Shown here in pieces: positions 28,342 through 41,539 of a stretch of 64,000 nt of DNA. Position 1 is the stretch's first letter, and each line of letters begins with the position of its first letter. This DNA is from Odobenus rosmarus divergens (taxonomy: Eukaryota; Chordata; Mammalia; Carnivora; Odobenidae): positions 7,238,601 to 7,302,600 of the forward strand of contig NW_004450267.1 in assembly GCF_000321225.1 (NCBI RefSeq). The letters run 5' to 3'. The notes under the pieces were generated by a model. The model had not been told where the DNA came from. It made no database searches and saw only the letters and a list, made by a program, of their open reading frames with translations. The position numbers and the translations under genes were made by a program.

Positions 28342-29164
28342 GGGGTAAGACAGAGAGCACTGGGAACAAAGGTGAGGAAGCAGAAGAGTCTGAGGCATGC
28401 TCAGAGCACAAGGCGTGTATGTTCAGAAAAATGCTAAGTGGAAGACAGGACGCAGTGCATTTAAAACTTCACAAAGACCTTTTTGGCTACTGTTGATGAA
28501 TAACATCTTAAGCAAAATACATTATTAACAAAGGTAACAGTGGTAATAGAACATCCAATATGATATCCAATAAATTCTGATACCAAGTTAAAGAACTGTT
28601 TTTCTTGAATTTTCCATCAAATATAACCTCAAAAAAATTCCAATTTGGGACACTCAGGACCATTTCTCTATTAATGCTTCATTTTAAAAAGTCATGTAGG
28701 TCTTTTCTTGTCTGGATTCCTCCCATTCAAGGGTCATTCCTTCATGGAGCAACAAGACTCTCGTGGAATCATTTCTGCTATGGCAGCGCTAGGCTAGAAA
28801 GATGCTCAGAGGTTTATTTTGTAGACTTGAATATGGGAATAACATTTAAATGTCTGCATTCCCCAAGGTGCCCAGTACACCATCTTCCCTACAGGAAATA
28901 CTCAAATACTTATGGGAGAAATGAAAGCAGGTAGGCAGAAAGACGGACCAATAAACATGAAAAAGTTCTGAATTTCATGCTGTTGTCGTTTCTGATAGGA
29001 CTAGCATAATGGCCATCACTGCTATAGTCTCTCTCTCCCTGAACTTCCTTGTCCCCCCTCATTTCTTCTCCTTTTTCTTCCCTTGTATCCTGCATTGACC
29101 CATTTGATTCTGTTCACTCTGGAGCTGGCAAGGCCCATCAGTGCCCACTTCGCTTGGCTTCCAG

Positions 29165-29344
29165 TACAGCACAAAGTGCTCAGCCCTGGCTGTGCTTACT
29201 CTCACCTGGAAACTTTTAAAACGCTCAAAGTCGAGGCCAAATCCAAGCCAATCATACCAGAATCACAGGGGCAGTACCCAGGAGTCAGTATTTTTCAAAG
29301 CTTCCCAGGTAATTCGAATGTATAGTCAAGGTTGAGACAACTGC
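29165..29344. mobile_element. hAT-Charlie MER3/MER5-like remnant
   Basis: Ends GTGCTCAGCCCTGGCTGTGC and CAGTATTTTTCAAAGCTTCCCAGGT...AAGGTTGAGAC fit a hAT-Charlie element with inverted termini. It directly adjoins a second such element. Confidence 0.65.
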
Positions 29345-29351
29345 AGTAGAG

Positions 29352-29541
29352 TAGTGCCTCTCAAACCTGAGTGGGCACCGGTCACTGGAGGCTTCTTAAC
29401 ACTCAGATTGCTACGCTTTAGCCCTGGAGATTCTGATTCAATAGGACCTGGGTGCAGGGAGGATCCAAAACTGGCATTTCTACCCAGTTCTCAGGTGACG
29501 TTGATGTGGCTGGTCTGGGGACCACACTTTGAGAACCCCTG
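29352..29541. mobile_element. MER5A-like hAT-Charlie remnant
   Basis: Left end AGTGCCTCTCAAACCTGAGTG and right end CACACTTTGAGAACCCCTG are near inverted copies. The interior GGAGATTCTGATTCAATAGG is characteristic of MER5A. Confidence 0.8.
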
Positions 29542-29842
29542 TGTTCGAGGGAGCTGTGTATGAAGCAGAAATGCAGCATCTTAACCCCTGTGTTATCACT
29601 GGTCTCCTCTACACATGGGATTTATGGCTAGCTCAGTTTGGTGTTGAGGCGTGGAGGGCAAATGTGCCTTGTCTAAGACCCCAGCACTTGAGATGGGGTG
29701 GGGAAAACCAAAAGACAAACACTGCTTTTGTTTGTCTCCATGCTTTATCCATGAGAGAGAGGTTTGGGTGGCCAAAGAACAGTGAGCAATAAAGGATAAA
29801 AACCCATTTTCCCCAAAGTAGAGAAACATTTCCACCTGCTCA

Positions 29843-29965
<123 letters not shown>

Positions 29966-30784
29966 CTAAAAAGAACAAAGGCAATCATAGGTAAGCATCC
30001 ATCCGCTGCTCCCTTCTGTTGACTGGGCATGAAGGGCCCAGCAAGGGCTGTGCGGTTAAGCCCTCAGATACCCTGCGGCCCAGGATTATCTGTGGCAAAT
30101 GTTCTAGGCTTATCTGGCCCATGTTCCCCTCCCAAACTTTGGGATGATTTTCTCCTCATGCAGGTGGAGAAAGCTTGCTGAAAGTGAGCTTACTGATAAC
30201 AGTGTGCGCCAGAAAGAATTAGAAAAATCAATTTGCATAATGTGTTTTGAAGCTGGCTGGAATTTATTTAGACTTTACCCCTTTTTTGGATGACCTACAA
30301 TTGTGCTTCCCCTCTTGAGAAATGACAGCATTTGCACTAAAAACAAAACCCGGAGAATGAAAATGAAGTGTGCCCTCCAAGGTAGATCTGCTCGTATTCC
30401 ACAGGTCTCCACGGGGGTAGTTTGTAGGACATGCCAAGTGATGATGCTGTCATCTCCAACTTCCCTGAAGCAACAATGCAGGGAAAGAAAAGTAAGGTGA
30501 CCCTTTGGGGAAGGGCCTGAACGATGAGTCCTAAGCAGATTGTTACTTCAAGCCAAGAATCTTGAGCTTGGTGAAAATTCATTTCTTGTCTCTCTCGGGA
30601 CCCTCTGGGTTAGTGCTACGTGTCCTTACTCCCGGGAAAGGTGTGTGTATTCTGGCCACCAAGTACCTTTCCCATTTGTGAAATGCTGTCAGTGTTGGTG
30701 CCCACAGAACACTTGGGATGTCCTCTTCTGAGGAAGCAGCCCAGATATGTGTTAATTCTCCCAGGTCTCATCCATGCCAGCACT

Positions 30785-30985
30785 TTTCCAACTACTTTTC
30801 ATATATATTAACTCACCTGATTCTCCTGAGAACCCTATGCAGTGAGCTCTATTATTAGCATCCCCATTTTACAGATGTGAAAACTGGCATAGGCTGGTTA
30901 AGTAACCTTAAATTCCCATGGCTAGAAAGTGGCAGAGCCCAGGCCAGCTGACTTCAGGCTTCCTGGTCATAACCATTGCCTTTCA
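30785..30985 (-). repeat. MIR remnant
   Basis: Antisense MIR: ATATTAACTCACCTGATTCT, CCCCATTTTACAGATGTGAAA, and AAGTGGCAGAGCCCAGGCC. Confidence 0.8.
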
Positions 30986-32227
30986 ATACACTAAAACAAC
31001 TCCTTCTACCCTCCTATGTGAAGATTATGAGATTTAAGAAAGTCACCTTGGGATAATTCTTCGCAAAATGTGCATAGTTTATGCAATCATTAAAGGTTTT
31101 CTGAAGCCAATTTTAGGGTTTATATACTACGTGGGAGGCATTTATCATCCCTAAGACATGCTGATAAATCATACTTACAGTTGATTGTTAGGCAGATCCA
31201 CAAATTGTATGAAACAAGATGTAAACAAAAAAAAAACAACAACAAAACCCTTCACTTGCTTTTTCTCTACATTGGCTGTGCAAGGTATCATAAATTGTTT
31301 ATCAGCATTAATATGAGCTGTGCATGGGCTCATGTATTTAGAGGTAGAAAAATGTATTAACACAAATAAGATGGCAATCTAAGACTCCTTAAGAAATGAG
31401 AATATGCCAGGAAGAAAATGTTAAGGTTTCATGTAAAAAAACAAACAACTTAGGTCTTAAGTTGTGATATTTACTACATGTCACTGGACTAGTCAACCCT
31501 CTAGGTCAGCTGAATTGTTTTCCCCTGTAAAATATACAGCATAACCATAGCCCTACCTAGTCCACAGGCTGTTGAGAGCATAAACTCCCTGAATTATGAA
31601 CACATTTTGAAAAGTAGCCCATTTTGAGTGGAAATTATGATAATTATTAAAAAGAACTCCTAGAAGGAGTTCTATGTTTAGATGCATTTAGTATCACAGG
31701 TGGACCTCCCTGGAGATGTTTGTACTACCACAAATCTGAGCTCAAAATAACATGGCATGGAGATGCTAGTAAAGACTAAGGTTTCCATTTATATAATCAG
31801 AACCTGGTACATTCAGCCCATTTACTTGGCCCATGACAACAGCACCAGGAAAGAAAATGATTAGACACGAATTTTGTAGTTCAGAACTGGGATGGATACC
31901 CATAGAATCTGTTCTTCTCTATTAAGGAAGAAAATGTGACCAATTATTTGGCAGATTCCTAAAGGTCTAATTCCCCAATTCTTATCCTGTAAAAACAAAC
32001 AGAACAAAACCAGTGCATAGAACTGGAGTAGTGCCTCTATCAAGGGTGGTGGCATCATTCTACCCTTCTGATGTCTCAATTTTAGAAAGTTCTCCGAGAA
32101 CTTAATGTGGAGTTTGGACACAATGTCTAAGGACTTTTCCCAAGGAGGACTCTGCTCCTTGGGGATGGACTGCTTCTCTCAGATCTACTTCTGCTGCCTC
32201 CTGAGAATCCCTGGTCCTGTGTTAGAA

Positions 32228-32261
32228 TGTCAGTGACACCATTCTGATGGTGTCACTGACA
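32228..32261. repeat. Perfect 15-bp inverted repeat, 4-base loop
   Basis: The left arm TGTCAGTGACACCAT (32228-32242) and right arm ATGGTGTCACTGACA (32247-32261) are exact reverse complements around TCTG. In the transcript it begins 69 nt past the donor of the 32331-32400 exon. Confidence 0.97.
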
Positions 32262-32330
32262 CCATCTGATACCATCTGCACTCCTGGAAAGCATGGCACA
32301 GTGGGAGAAGAGGGATTTCAGGTCAGTTAC

Positions 32331-32400
32331 CCAGGTAACAAAGCAGTGTCCTACATCCTCAGGCAGCTGCTCATACTTCTCCAACTCTTTGAGGAAGATG
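32331..32400 (-). CDS. KALRN: KALRN exon 8 of 15 in window: DH1
   Basis: The exon is 70 bp. It opens with C, making AAC (Asn) with the previous AA, and ends in phase 0. It encodes 23 residues, [20 protein letters not shown] then VTW, part of DH1. The acceptor is TTCCCTTGCAG and the donor TGG-GTAACT. The donor is G-rich around the junction but otherwise ordinary. A perfect 15-bp inverted repeat lies 69-102 nt past the donor in the intron (see findings). This small exon sits between a 13.8 kb and a 2.4 kb intron. Confidence 0.95.
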
Positions 32401-33169
32401 CTGCAAGGGAAGAGAAAAGCTGGATCAGACATCTCTGCATACTGCCTCCCTCCCCACCCAGATTATACTGAGGCCAACACAACCCCATACACTCCCCATT
32501 ATTTACACATGGCTTCTCCACTCTCTAAGTGATACATGGTGAGGAGTGGTTTTAAATATATTAGAACCTATTTCATTACAATTTATATTAACTGATTAAT
32601 TAGTGCTACTTAAAATTGTATTGTTTCCCTTAGGGAATTTATATTTCTCAGGCTGAAAAGCAATTAAATATTATACCTGTGTTGGGGCATTCATTGTAAC
32701 TGCAACTATGAATCTATATTTTATACAAGTAATCTGAACACATTGTAACAGTTAAAAAATATATAGAACAGAAAACAAAAAGAATGAAATAAATAGCATT
32801 TATGATTCCAGAGATGAAGTGGAAATGTTTTGAATCCTGCAAACACTTCTTTCCAAATTCTTGGCCTCCTTCTTCTCCCAGTAGTTACTCTGTACTAAAA
32901 ACTCTGAGTTACTGTTTCTGAATGCAGACATCATTAGGAAAGAAAACTCAATGGGGAAAAAGTCACAATATAGTTGAAAGCTGAATTGAATTACTACAGA
33001 ATTATCTGCCATTGTGGATATCCATGCCCTTGGCTCCTATCTGTGTGAAGAAATAATGAAGGGTTGACTAAACCAACTTCAAATTAATATGTTAAGCAAT
33101 TGGTTTGAGCTCAGAGAATACAGGCTCTAAAGAGCCAGCATCACTGGAATGGAATTTGCTTTTTAACAA

Positions 33170-33955
33170 TTGCGCAGAGGTTTTAAAATAAAAAATATTT
33201 ACAACGCTACAGGGAAACATACTGAATGAAATGGAAGATGTAATCTTTACAAAGTGCAATGTGACAATATCTACCAAAATTTTAAAAATATACTTATCTT
33301 GTGTTTCTGCAACTTTAATCCTGGAAAATTTCCTATATATTTTAATTTACATATGTACAAGATGATGTAAACGTGTGCATTCATGGTGGTACTGTTCATA
33401 ATAGTAAAAGGTGGTCTGTAGGTGACAAAGTAACTGGTACATCCACAGAACTGGATATTACACAGCTATTAAAAAAAATGACAAGGCGTTCTGTGTTTTC
33501 ATATGAAAGATCTCCAGGGCAGGCTGTTAAGTGAAAAAATGCAAGGTGTGGAAGAATGTATATAATATGCCGCCTTTTATCTAAGTACGGAATATGTATT
33601 CTTATTTCCACCCCAAGAAACTAATGGTCAAAGGATACAATGTCAGTTACGAAAGGTAAGTTGTGAGATCCACTATACAGCATCATAGTACCTACAGCTA
33701 ACAATATTGTGTTGTACACTTAAAGTTTGCTTAGAGGCGAGATGTTACATTAGGTGTTCTTAAATAATAATAATAATAATGGGAGGAAACTTTGGGAGGT
33801 GATGGATATGTCCATGGCCTTGATGATGGTGATAGCTTCATGGGTATACACTCATCCCTAAACTCATCAAGTTGTATATATTTAATATGTACAGCTTCTT
33901 ACATGCCAATCATACTTTGATATGGTGGTTTTAAAAAAAAAAAAGGTCATTACCA
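33170..33955 (+). mobile_element. Two adjoining old L1 3-prime fragments
   Basis: The first part (to about 33610) has GTACTGTTCATAATAGTAAA and GGATATTACACAGCTATTAA. The second (33620-33955) has the L1MA-like tail TTGTGTTGTACACTTAAAG, ATTCATGGGTATACACTCAT-like sequence and a terminal A-run. An (AAT)n stretch is at 33763-33780. Joining of two L1 subfamilies is inferred from the repeated 3-prime motifs. Confidence 0.65.
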
Positions 33956-34738
33956 TAGGAAACCAAGTAAAGGCATAGGGTGGATAAAGATAGTGGTGGA
34001 TTGGTCTTCTCAATCTATATTTTTAAATTTAAGTTTGATTTTTAAAATTAATTCAAAAATTAAATTAAAAGATATAAAGCAGTTCTGAATCACTGCACTA
34101 CTTACTTCTATCTTTGAAAAAAATAAATTTTATTGATTTGACCTACTCTGCCAGGCTCCTATTGTCTAAGCATTCCGGCAGTATCTTATAATTACAGTTA
34201 GTTATGGGTTCTGCATAGGTGTTACTTTTGTTCCCCCCATCAATGACATAGGAAGATGTTGTTTTTAGTTTTAGTCATATTTGGAAGGCTATAATGCAAA
34301 TGATTGGTGGGATCACAGTGATACAATTTTTTGTCCACCTGTAATGCAAATTTTTCTGTAATAAATGAGCATTGCTGTTGTAATAAGAAAAAGTCACTTA
34401 AAAATTTGGGGGGACTCTTATAGCAGTACACATTTAATGATAATCATCCTTTTGCTAACATGTGAATTTTAGAGCATCCTGATTTAAATCATGGAACGGA
34501 AGTAATTATAATGCAATTTGGGCTTTTGAAATACAAATATGCAGTGCTCGAAAGTCAATAAGGTGTCCTATTTCCTACTACTTTTAGAAGAACTCCAGGT
34601 GACATACATGTATTTAATATGACTTCTAAAACAGAAATAAAATAGGAGAAAATATTATATAATGCTGTGATTGAGGATCAAATTTTTTCCAGGACAAAAA
34701 GGAAACATCCTGTTTTTGCTGCAAGAGAAGCAGTCTGG

Positions 34739-34938
34739 GGGCACCTGGGTGGCCCAGTTGGTTAGGTGTCTGCCTTCGGCTTGGATCATGATCCCAGGGT
34801 CTTGGGATTGAGTCCCATATTGGGCCCCCTGCTCAGCGAGGAGTCTGCTTCTCCCTCTCCATCAGCCTCTCCCTCCCTGCTTATGCTCTCTCTCACTCAA
34901 ATAAATAAATAAAATCTTAGAAAAAAAAAGAGAGAGAC
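34739..34938 (+). mobile_element. Can-SINE (tRNA-Lys derived)
   Basis: Plus orientation, head GGGCACCTGGGTGGCCCAGT, body CCCTGCTCAGCGAGGAGTCT, tail AAATAAATAAATAAAATCTT followed by an A-run. Flanking AGAAGCAGTCTGG (34726-34738) and AGAAGCAATCTGG (34939-34951) form a 13-bp target duplication with one mismatch. Confidence 0.94.
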
Positions 34939-35924
34939 AGAAGCAATCTGGTTCTCCACCATGTCACCACATCACTGAATTCTAAAAGACATTTATTATG
35001 TGGTCCTTCTTCATGAGAAACACTAAATAATATAATATACAACATCTTCAGAAGTAGTTTGCCAGAAGGTGTTTATGTGGTCACTCAGTATAAATCTCAA
35101 TGAAGACAGTGAATGCCATGATGGACTGAACAGGGCCTGGGGTGGGGACTGGAATGGCGTGGTGACGGGGGAGAAAATCTGACGGGCTATTCTAGGACAA
35201 GGATTGGTGAAAGAAAATAAGAGGCTTTAAAGAAGGAAGGACCTAGGAGAGAGCAGAGACAAAGGGGAGAAATGGGAGAATCTAAAAGCCCCTGGCAGTT
35301 GGGATAAACCGTCTCAGCTTGTGGAAGACCTCTGCTTCCCCATCTCAGGATCTCACTCCAGCTCAACTCAGCTCAGATTCCTGTGGTAGTTATGCCCTTC
35401 TACTTTAGGGTGATCAAATCAATAATAAAACAGTCAGATCATGACATTCCGTACAGGAGGAGACAATTCAGGGAGAATTTCCTTCTTTCCTTGACTTAGG
35501 ACCCATGGTCAGTGGCCTGGTTGTTTAAGGTTAACTTTAAACGAACAGTGGTAATTATCCCAATAGAACTGATCATTGACCTAGATACTGAAGACAGTGC
35601 TAGGAATTTTCTTTAAAATCTTGACTATCTAAATAGAGCAATACCATGACTTTCTGTGATAGTAGCTATCAAAAAACCTATGGGAGGATGCTCAGTTTGA
35701 AAACTCTCAAGAAATAAAAGCACCATAAAATGAATTAAATGGATAGAATATTATTTCTGTAATGAATGCCTTTCTCGAAAATGAAGGTTTTAGCAGCAAC
35801 GGCCACTAGCTCACCCTTCTACTGATCCTGTGTCTCACTTTCCTTTCCTCCCACAGCCAAGCAGAAGTTAAAGAACCAGAGTTCACTCTTACAGTTGTGA
35901 GGGGGCTCTTCCAAAGCCACATTT

Positions 35925-36045
35925 TCCTCACCTTTGAATAACAACCTCGTGGGGTTGTTGTGAGGATTTAATAAATCCATGTGGGTAAAGAGCCCATCCC
36001 AGTGCCTAGCATACAGTAGACACTAAATAAACATTAGTTCTTTAG
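35925..36045 (+). repeat. MIR 3-prime remnant
   Basis: GGGGTTGTTGTGAGGATTTAA, CCCAGTGCCTAGCATACAGT and ACTAAATAAACATTAG follow the MIR 3-prime end. Confidence 0.8.
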
Positions 36046-37368
36046 GACCCATACTTCCCAATCTTAATAAACTCATACTCTGATAAACATACATATTGCA
36101 CACTTTCCTCCATTCCTGGAGACTCATTCCTAGGGAACTCTCCACTAGGGGAGACCCTGTTGGAAAATCTGTAGTAGATTACCTTCCCCTAGAACATATC
36201 CTGGAAAAGTTACAAAACTTTTAAGTTTGGGAAATGCTGGGCTGAGCTGGTCTCTTTACTGCAGGGCTCCTAAAATCCTATAAAATGATGAGGGGAATGG
36301 TAAGTCTCTGAAGTAGATACAATGTTCAATGCTTCCCGAACTTCTCTGCAAGTTTTGGGGGGCAGTATCAGACTTTGTCTCAAGGAACACTCCTGGAAAA
36401 CCCTAGTGGGTGGTCCCCACACCTGGCTGTGCACTGCCCTCTGGGGTTTGGATCTGAGTCTCTGCATTGATCAGAAAATCTCCCTGGGTAAGTCTACTGC
36501 ATCAGGTCCATAGACCAGCATTTGAAGGCAAGTGCCTCAGATTCCACTGTGCTTCTAGTTGGCAGATCCTATAATGACTCTGTATGATTTAATTTTTTAA
36601 TAAAAAAATCTAAAACTTAGAAAAACTATCTCGTGCTGGGCATATCAATTCCTGACTTTGAGTAAGACATTCAGCACCATCTCAATGTGATTGTTGAAGG
36701 CAAGTAGCAATATTAAACTCTATTTTGCTTTTTAATTTAAAGCTTATGAAGATGACAGATTACACAACTCTGATCCATATCGCTCCATCTACTTCAAATA
36801 GACATGATGAGTTTAAATTAAAGCACGAGAGGTCACAACACTCTCCACAGATGATGGAATATTCCACGTCGGCTCTTCTATAGCAACATCTTGGTCCTCA
36901 CCATTTCAATAATTATATGTAATGAATCATGAGAGAGCAAGTAGTTTAAGTGTTTATGTGAATGTCTGGGGTTCTTTTTGAAGTGAATAAAACTTTTAAA
37001 GAAATGTCAAAATCTAAGCAAACTCATTACTCTATTAAATTACCATGATGCAATTTTTGTGCAGTTACTTTGAGGAAAATGCCTCCACGTGGCTTTGTAC
37101 AGAATCTTTGGGAAAAGAAACCTCTAGAGTTCACTGATAGAAAAGCTTTCTGAGGTTTGTGATTAAGCACTATGGAAACAGCACCATTCCAGATGTACCT
37201 TGAGTCATTCTGATTTCGTTATTTTCTCCAAAGGTGAATTTGGTCTATGGTCTCACTGCTTCTGGAGAAGCATATCCTCCACGGAAGTTCTCACAGTGTG
37301 GTCCAGCAGATGGCCCTTTACATCAAGGGTGCGCTCTGTATTTAAAGTGAAATGTATCTGATGATCTT

Positions 37369-37404
37369 GTGTGTGTGGGGGGGGTGTGTGTGTGTGTGTG
37401 TGTG
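37369..37404. repeat. (GT)n with G8 interruption
   Basis: GTGTGTG, then eight G residues, then a further (TG)n run. Confidence 0.9.
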
Positions 37405-39102
37405 CATGTGCGTATTCATGACTCTCATGCGTGTGCATTTGTCAGAATGACAGAGGTGGTAAGAAGGGGAATGAAGTTAGGGACTGTGGCAAGGAGGAGA
37501 AGCACAATGAGGAGGATACGTAAATAAATGAAGCTGAAGGTAGGGTGAGGAGAGAGCCCTCGGGCTCACTGCTTTGCAGGTAAGTCCAGGGCATTGCCTC
37601 CTTATCAAAGCAGGGCTGGGTTACTGTTTTCGTACAAGTGGAGCTAGACATCATTTCTAAAGAATCCACTTATGACCAGACAGATTCAGAGTCTAGCATG
37701 TAAGAGACTCTAGAATGCAAGGGCTGGGACAGCTATGAAACCCAGGAGAGTCAGGTGCACTCTAGGGAAGGTGTGGGATTGTTCACGGAAGGGTTGCCAT
37801 CAAGTTTGATCACCTAGGCTGAGCCCTGAGAGTCACAGTTCTCTGTCCCTTCATCCACACCAGGAACTTCAGCCTAGATTAGAGGTGGAAGGGAGATGTG
37901 TACAGGGCTGGACATCTACTCAGCCTCTTTCCCCTCCTCAGGCCCCAGCCTCAAGAAGCGGCTTACCTTGCTGTACTGCTACGTGTTGAATATGTTTTGC
38001 TAATACCTCCTAATTGTGTTTAACTTGTGTGATCTGATGAACCAAACAGTACCTGCATAGATACGTAACAGGTTTAATGTTAAAATAAATATAAAGAAAT
38101 TAGCCTCACATTTAATGTTATTCAGTTCCATTAATGTGCTGTTCAGCAACTAGGCATGGATGCTAAGCTGTTAGTGTGTACAACTAAAATTAACATGACT
38201 TTGCTACATCCAAATAAATATTTAGACTTTGTCTCGTCTTGGGTATACTCCAATACCTGTAACCAGCACCAATGTTGGCAGCTTACTGAAAAAACCACCA
38301 CCACCAACAAAGCCACAGGTCAATTTTTATAGGGCCCTTCCGATGGGTTGGGTCAGACCTGCAGTTATCCCTGAAGGTATGGGTTTAGGGCCCAAGAAAA
38401 ACCACAGCAGGTCTTTCCCTTCCTCTTACCCTGACATTTGAATATTAAGAAAATGACCGTGTGATGTAATAGGGAGTTATAAGACCTGAAATCTTTGGCT
38501 GTTCTACCAATAGGCTTGGGCAGGTCACAAACCTTTGTAAGCTACAAGACCTATAATGCGAGGGAGGAGAGCAGAGCTAGATTATCTTTAAAGGTTTTTT
38601 CCAGGCTTTTATATTGTGTAATTCTGTGATTTCTGTAAATGGGATAAAACTAATACCAAGGGCACTTGGAGGGGAGAAGAGGACAGGCATATTTTAAGCA
38701 AGGGCGTGCGTTGGGAAGCGAGAGGAGAGGCAAAGGAGAAAGCAGGGTGGCCTGGCTGGGTGTCCCGCAGACCCAGCTGTAGGCTGCACATCCCTTCTCT
38801 CGCCACTGGGTGGTGCCAGCTCCTCTCCTTGCAGCTGCCGCTCGACCCAACTGTTTCCAGGGCTTGTATTAATTTAGGGGGTGGAAACCAACGTTAAAAA
38901 AGGCGAAGGAGAAAGAGAAACAGAACCTAACCCAAAACATCAGAATGTATCACACATAGTGAGGATGTTATTTTGAAAAACCTAATTTCCCTATTATGAG
39001 TCTCAGAACATACTGTATAATCTTTTTCTTTGGCTCATGATAAAAAAAAAAAAATGTTTAACAAACATCTTGCTGATTTTCCCATCCAAAATAGGATGGT
39101 AG

Positions 39103-39310
39103 GGATGCCTGGGTAGCTCAATCGGTTAAGCAACTACCTTCAGCTCAGGTGATGATCCCAGGATCCTGGGATTGAGTCCCGCATCAGGCTCCTTGCTCAG
39201 CAGGGAGCCTGCTTCTCCCTCTGCCTGAGGCTCCCCCTGCTTATGCTCTCTCTCCCTCTCTCTCTGACAAATAAATTAAAATCTTTAAAAAACAAAAACA
39301 AAAACAAAAG
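39103..39310 (+). mobile_element. Can-SINE (tRNA-Lys derived)
   Basis: Plus orientation, head GGATGCCTGGGTAGCTCAAT, body TTGCTCAGCAGGGAGCCTGC, tail AAATAAATTAAAATCTTTAA and then (AAAAC)n. The target duplication AGGATGGTAG is exact at 39093-39102 and 39311-39320. A long C/T-rich tract follows directly. Confidence 0.94.
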
Positions 39311-39754
39311 AGGATGGTAGCTCTAGAGAGGTCTGGGTCTCTATCCATCTCTGCCCCCACCCCCTAACTTCCCTGCTGTCTCCTCTTCTCCAGCCTCCCT
39401 GACTACTTCTGCCCTCTCCCTCTTCTCCCCCTTGTTATTCACCCACTTCACTGTTCTCTCGCACTTCTCCTCTAGCTAGGTATTTGATCCTTCTCTCCCC
39501 CCTCACCCTCTCCCCTCCCTTCCTCTGTGCCTCCCCCCACCACCATTTCTGACCCCAACTACCTCCACCCTCCATCTCTCCCTTCCTCTGCATCAGTCTC
39601 ACAGGTGAGAAGACGCCGTTGAACTGGGGGGTGTGATGGCCGGACCTCGCCCCACCCCTGACCCAGGGTTGAGACTGACTCACAAACTCCTCCCTGTGGC
39701 CTCTCCCAGCCTCCCTGCTAGGCCTGGCCACTCTCCTCCCCAGAAAGGCCTTTG

Positions 39755-39930
39755 TTCAAACTTCCCTCCATCATTAAGGGAGCCTTCCCTGGCTATAGAA
39801 ATCCTACCAGTTATTCAAATCCCATCTCAAATGCCCTCCCTTCTGTGAAGCCTTTCCTATTTTTCCAACTGAGGCCATTTTCTTTGCTGCTTTTAACTGC
39901 ATTTGTGCTTTCCACCCTCTGACCACAAGT
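39755..39930 (+). repeat. L2 remnant
   Basis: CAAATCCCATCTCAAATGCC and TCTGTGAAGCCTTTCCTATTT are typical internal L2 3-prime UTR sequence. Confidence 0.7.
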
Positions 39931-41280
39931 ACCTATAATGATAATCCCCAGGACTCAGGGGCAGAGAGCCTGGGTTTGATTCATCACTGGGTACCAGCCC
40001 CACCTCCACACTAGCACAGGGCTGGCCCAAGAAAGAACTCTGGGAAGATGCTGGCAATGTGGGCCTGGTCCAGTGGTTCCCGGGCATTTCCCATCACTTC
40101 CCCCAGCTCTTACCTGCCTTGCTGCGCACACCCTCGGCTGCTGGCTGACCCTGGCTGCCTCATATCCTGGTAGGCTGACCCTGGCCTGGTCGGTGCACCC
40201 AGCTTAGCCCCACATAGCTCTGGCCCTTCTCCCTCAGCTCCAAGCCCAGGAACGCTAGGCTGGGAGTGCAGTGCGGGGTGGCCAAGGCCAAATCTAAGCT
40301 TCTGGCCAAGCCTGCAGGGAAGAAGTGTACAGGAGGGATAGCTGGTCCTGGTGTTTGGTCCTTCCCTTGCCTTTCCAACCCCTGCTGAAAAATGACCTAT
40401 TTCAGGCAGTTATTGTAAGGGTGTGGGACCTGGATGACATACCTGTGGAAGAAATGGGTTGAAGTGTGCCTCAAACTTGGGGATCCACAGAGAAACTGGT
40501 TAGATATGAATCAAACCAACCAGCATTGGCAGTCCCGGTTGGTGGTCTATGGAGTGGGGGAAGGGGAGAGAGCACAAACCCCCAGAATCTATGCCTAATC
40601 TTTAATGGGGGAGAGGGTGTCCCACCACTGGGTAAGTCACTGGCTCCTCTCTGGGCCTAATGTCCTTATCTCTAAATGGAGATGGCTGTACTTGGTGGTG
40701 AGGAAAGACCCTCTGAGCCCTGACAGCAGAGATTTTATAAAAATGTTATTGCTCAGACTCACATACAAATAATATAAAAATAACTGAAAAGCAAAAAGTA
40801 AAGTTCAGATTTAACAAAAGGTGATAAGCATTTTAAACAGCTGTTCTTACCGAAGCTGAAAATCTAATCATCAAGGCAAACTGAAAGTGAAGAAATTTTT
40901 TTTTGACTCACAAGTTGTAGATTAGTCCAAGTGGGGAGACTATTTAAGAAAAACCCATTACTGTTTGGGGGATCTATTTATGGAATATGCATCTTATCTG
41001 AGTGCTCCTGGAATGCTTAGCAAAATACAATAGAAATGGATTTAGATCTTGTGTATCTAAGTTTCATTATCTTTATGATTCTATAAAGAGGAGACGTAGT
41101 ATGAAAATGGGAAGAGCGGAGGGTAAAAACTGAGTATCATTCCACTCAAACCTCCAATTTCAGTTAAAACCACCACTTGTAGGTAGTAAGTTCTACATGT
41201 TGAATTGCTCTTCTTTATAGAAATTGTGGTGCTTGAGCATTTCTCCGTTCAATATCTGTGTAGACAGGGGTCCTTAAGAT

Positions 41281-41328
41281 CTCTCTCTCTCTCTCTCTGT
41301 CTCTCTCTCACACACATACACACACACA
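41281..41328. repeat. Compound (CT)n(CA)n microsatellite
   Basis: A CT tract with one GT step runs into a CA tract with one TA step. Confidence 0.95.
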
Positions 41329-41539
41329 ACTAATCCCAGCTGTCATTTTTCAAAGTGACACCATTTAAAAGATCAATGCTAACTAGCTGAGGAATGTAAT
41401 ATATTCCCCATAACCCCCTCGCTCTAGGTAATAATTTCCTAGTGACTCAGCTCATTGTGTCATCCGGGTAGTGTCAGTCTCAATTTCTCAGCCCTACAAT
41501 CTTCTTCCCTCCCTCCCCCTCCTTCCCTCACTCTGGAGC

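Larger units (their letters stand above)
29966..32330 (-). other. KALRN: KALRN intron, exons 8-9
   Basis: A 2.4 kb intron within DH1. It holds an antisense MIR at about 30785-30985 and the perfect inverted repeat 32228-32261 close to the donor. The remainder is AT-rich with no recognised element. Confidence 0.82.
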
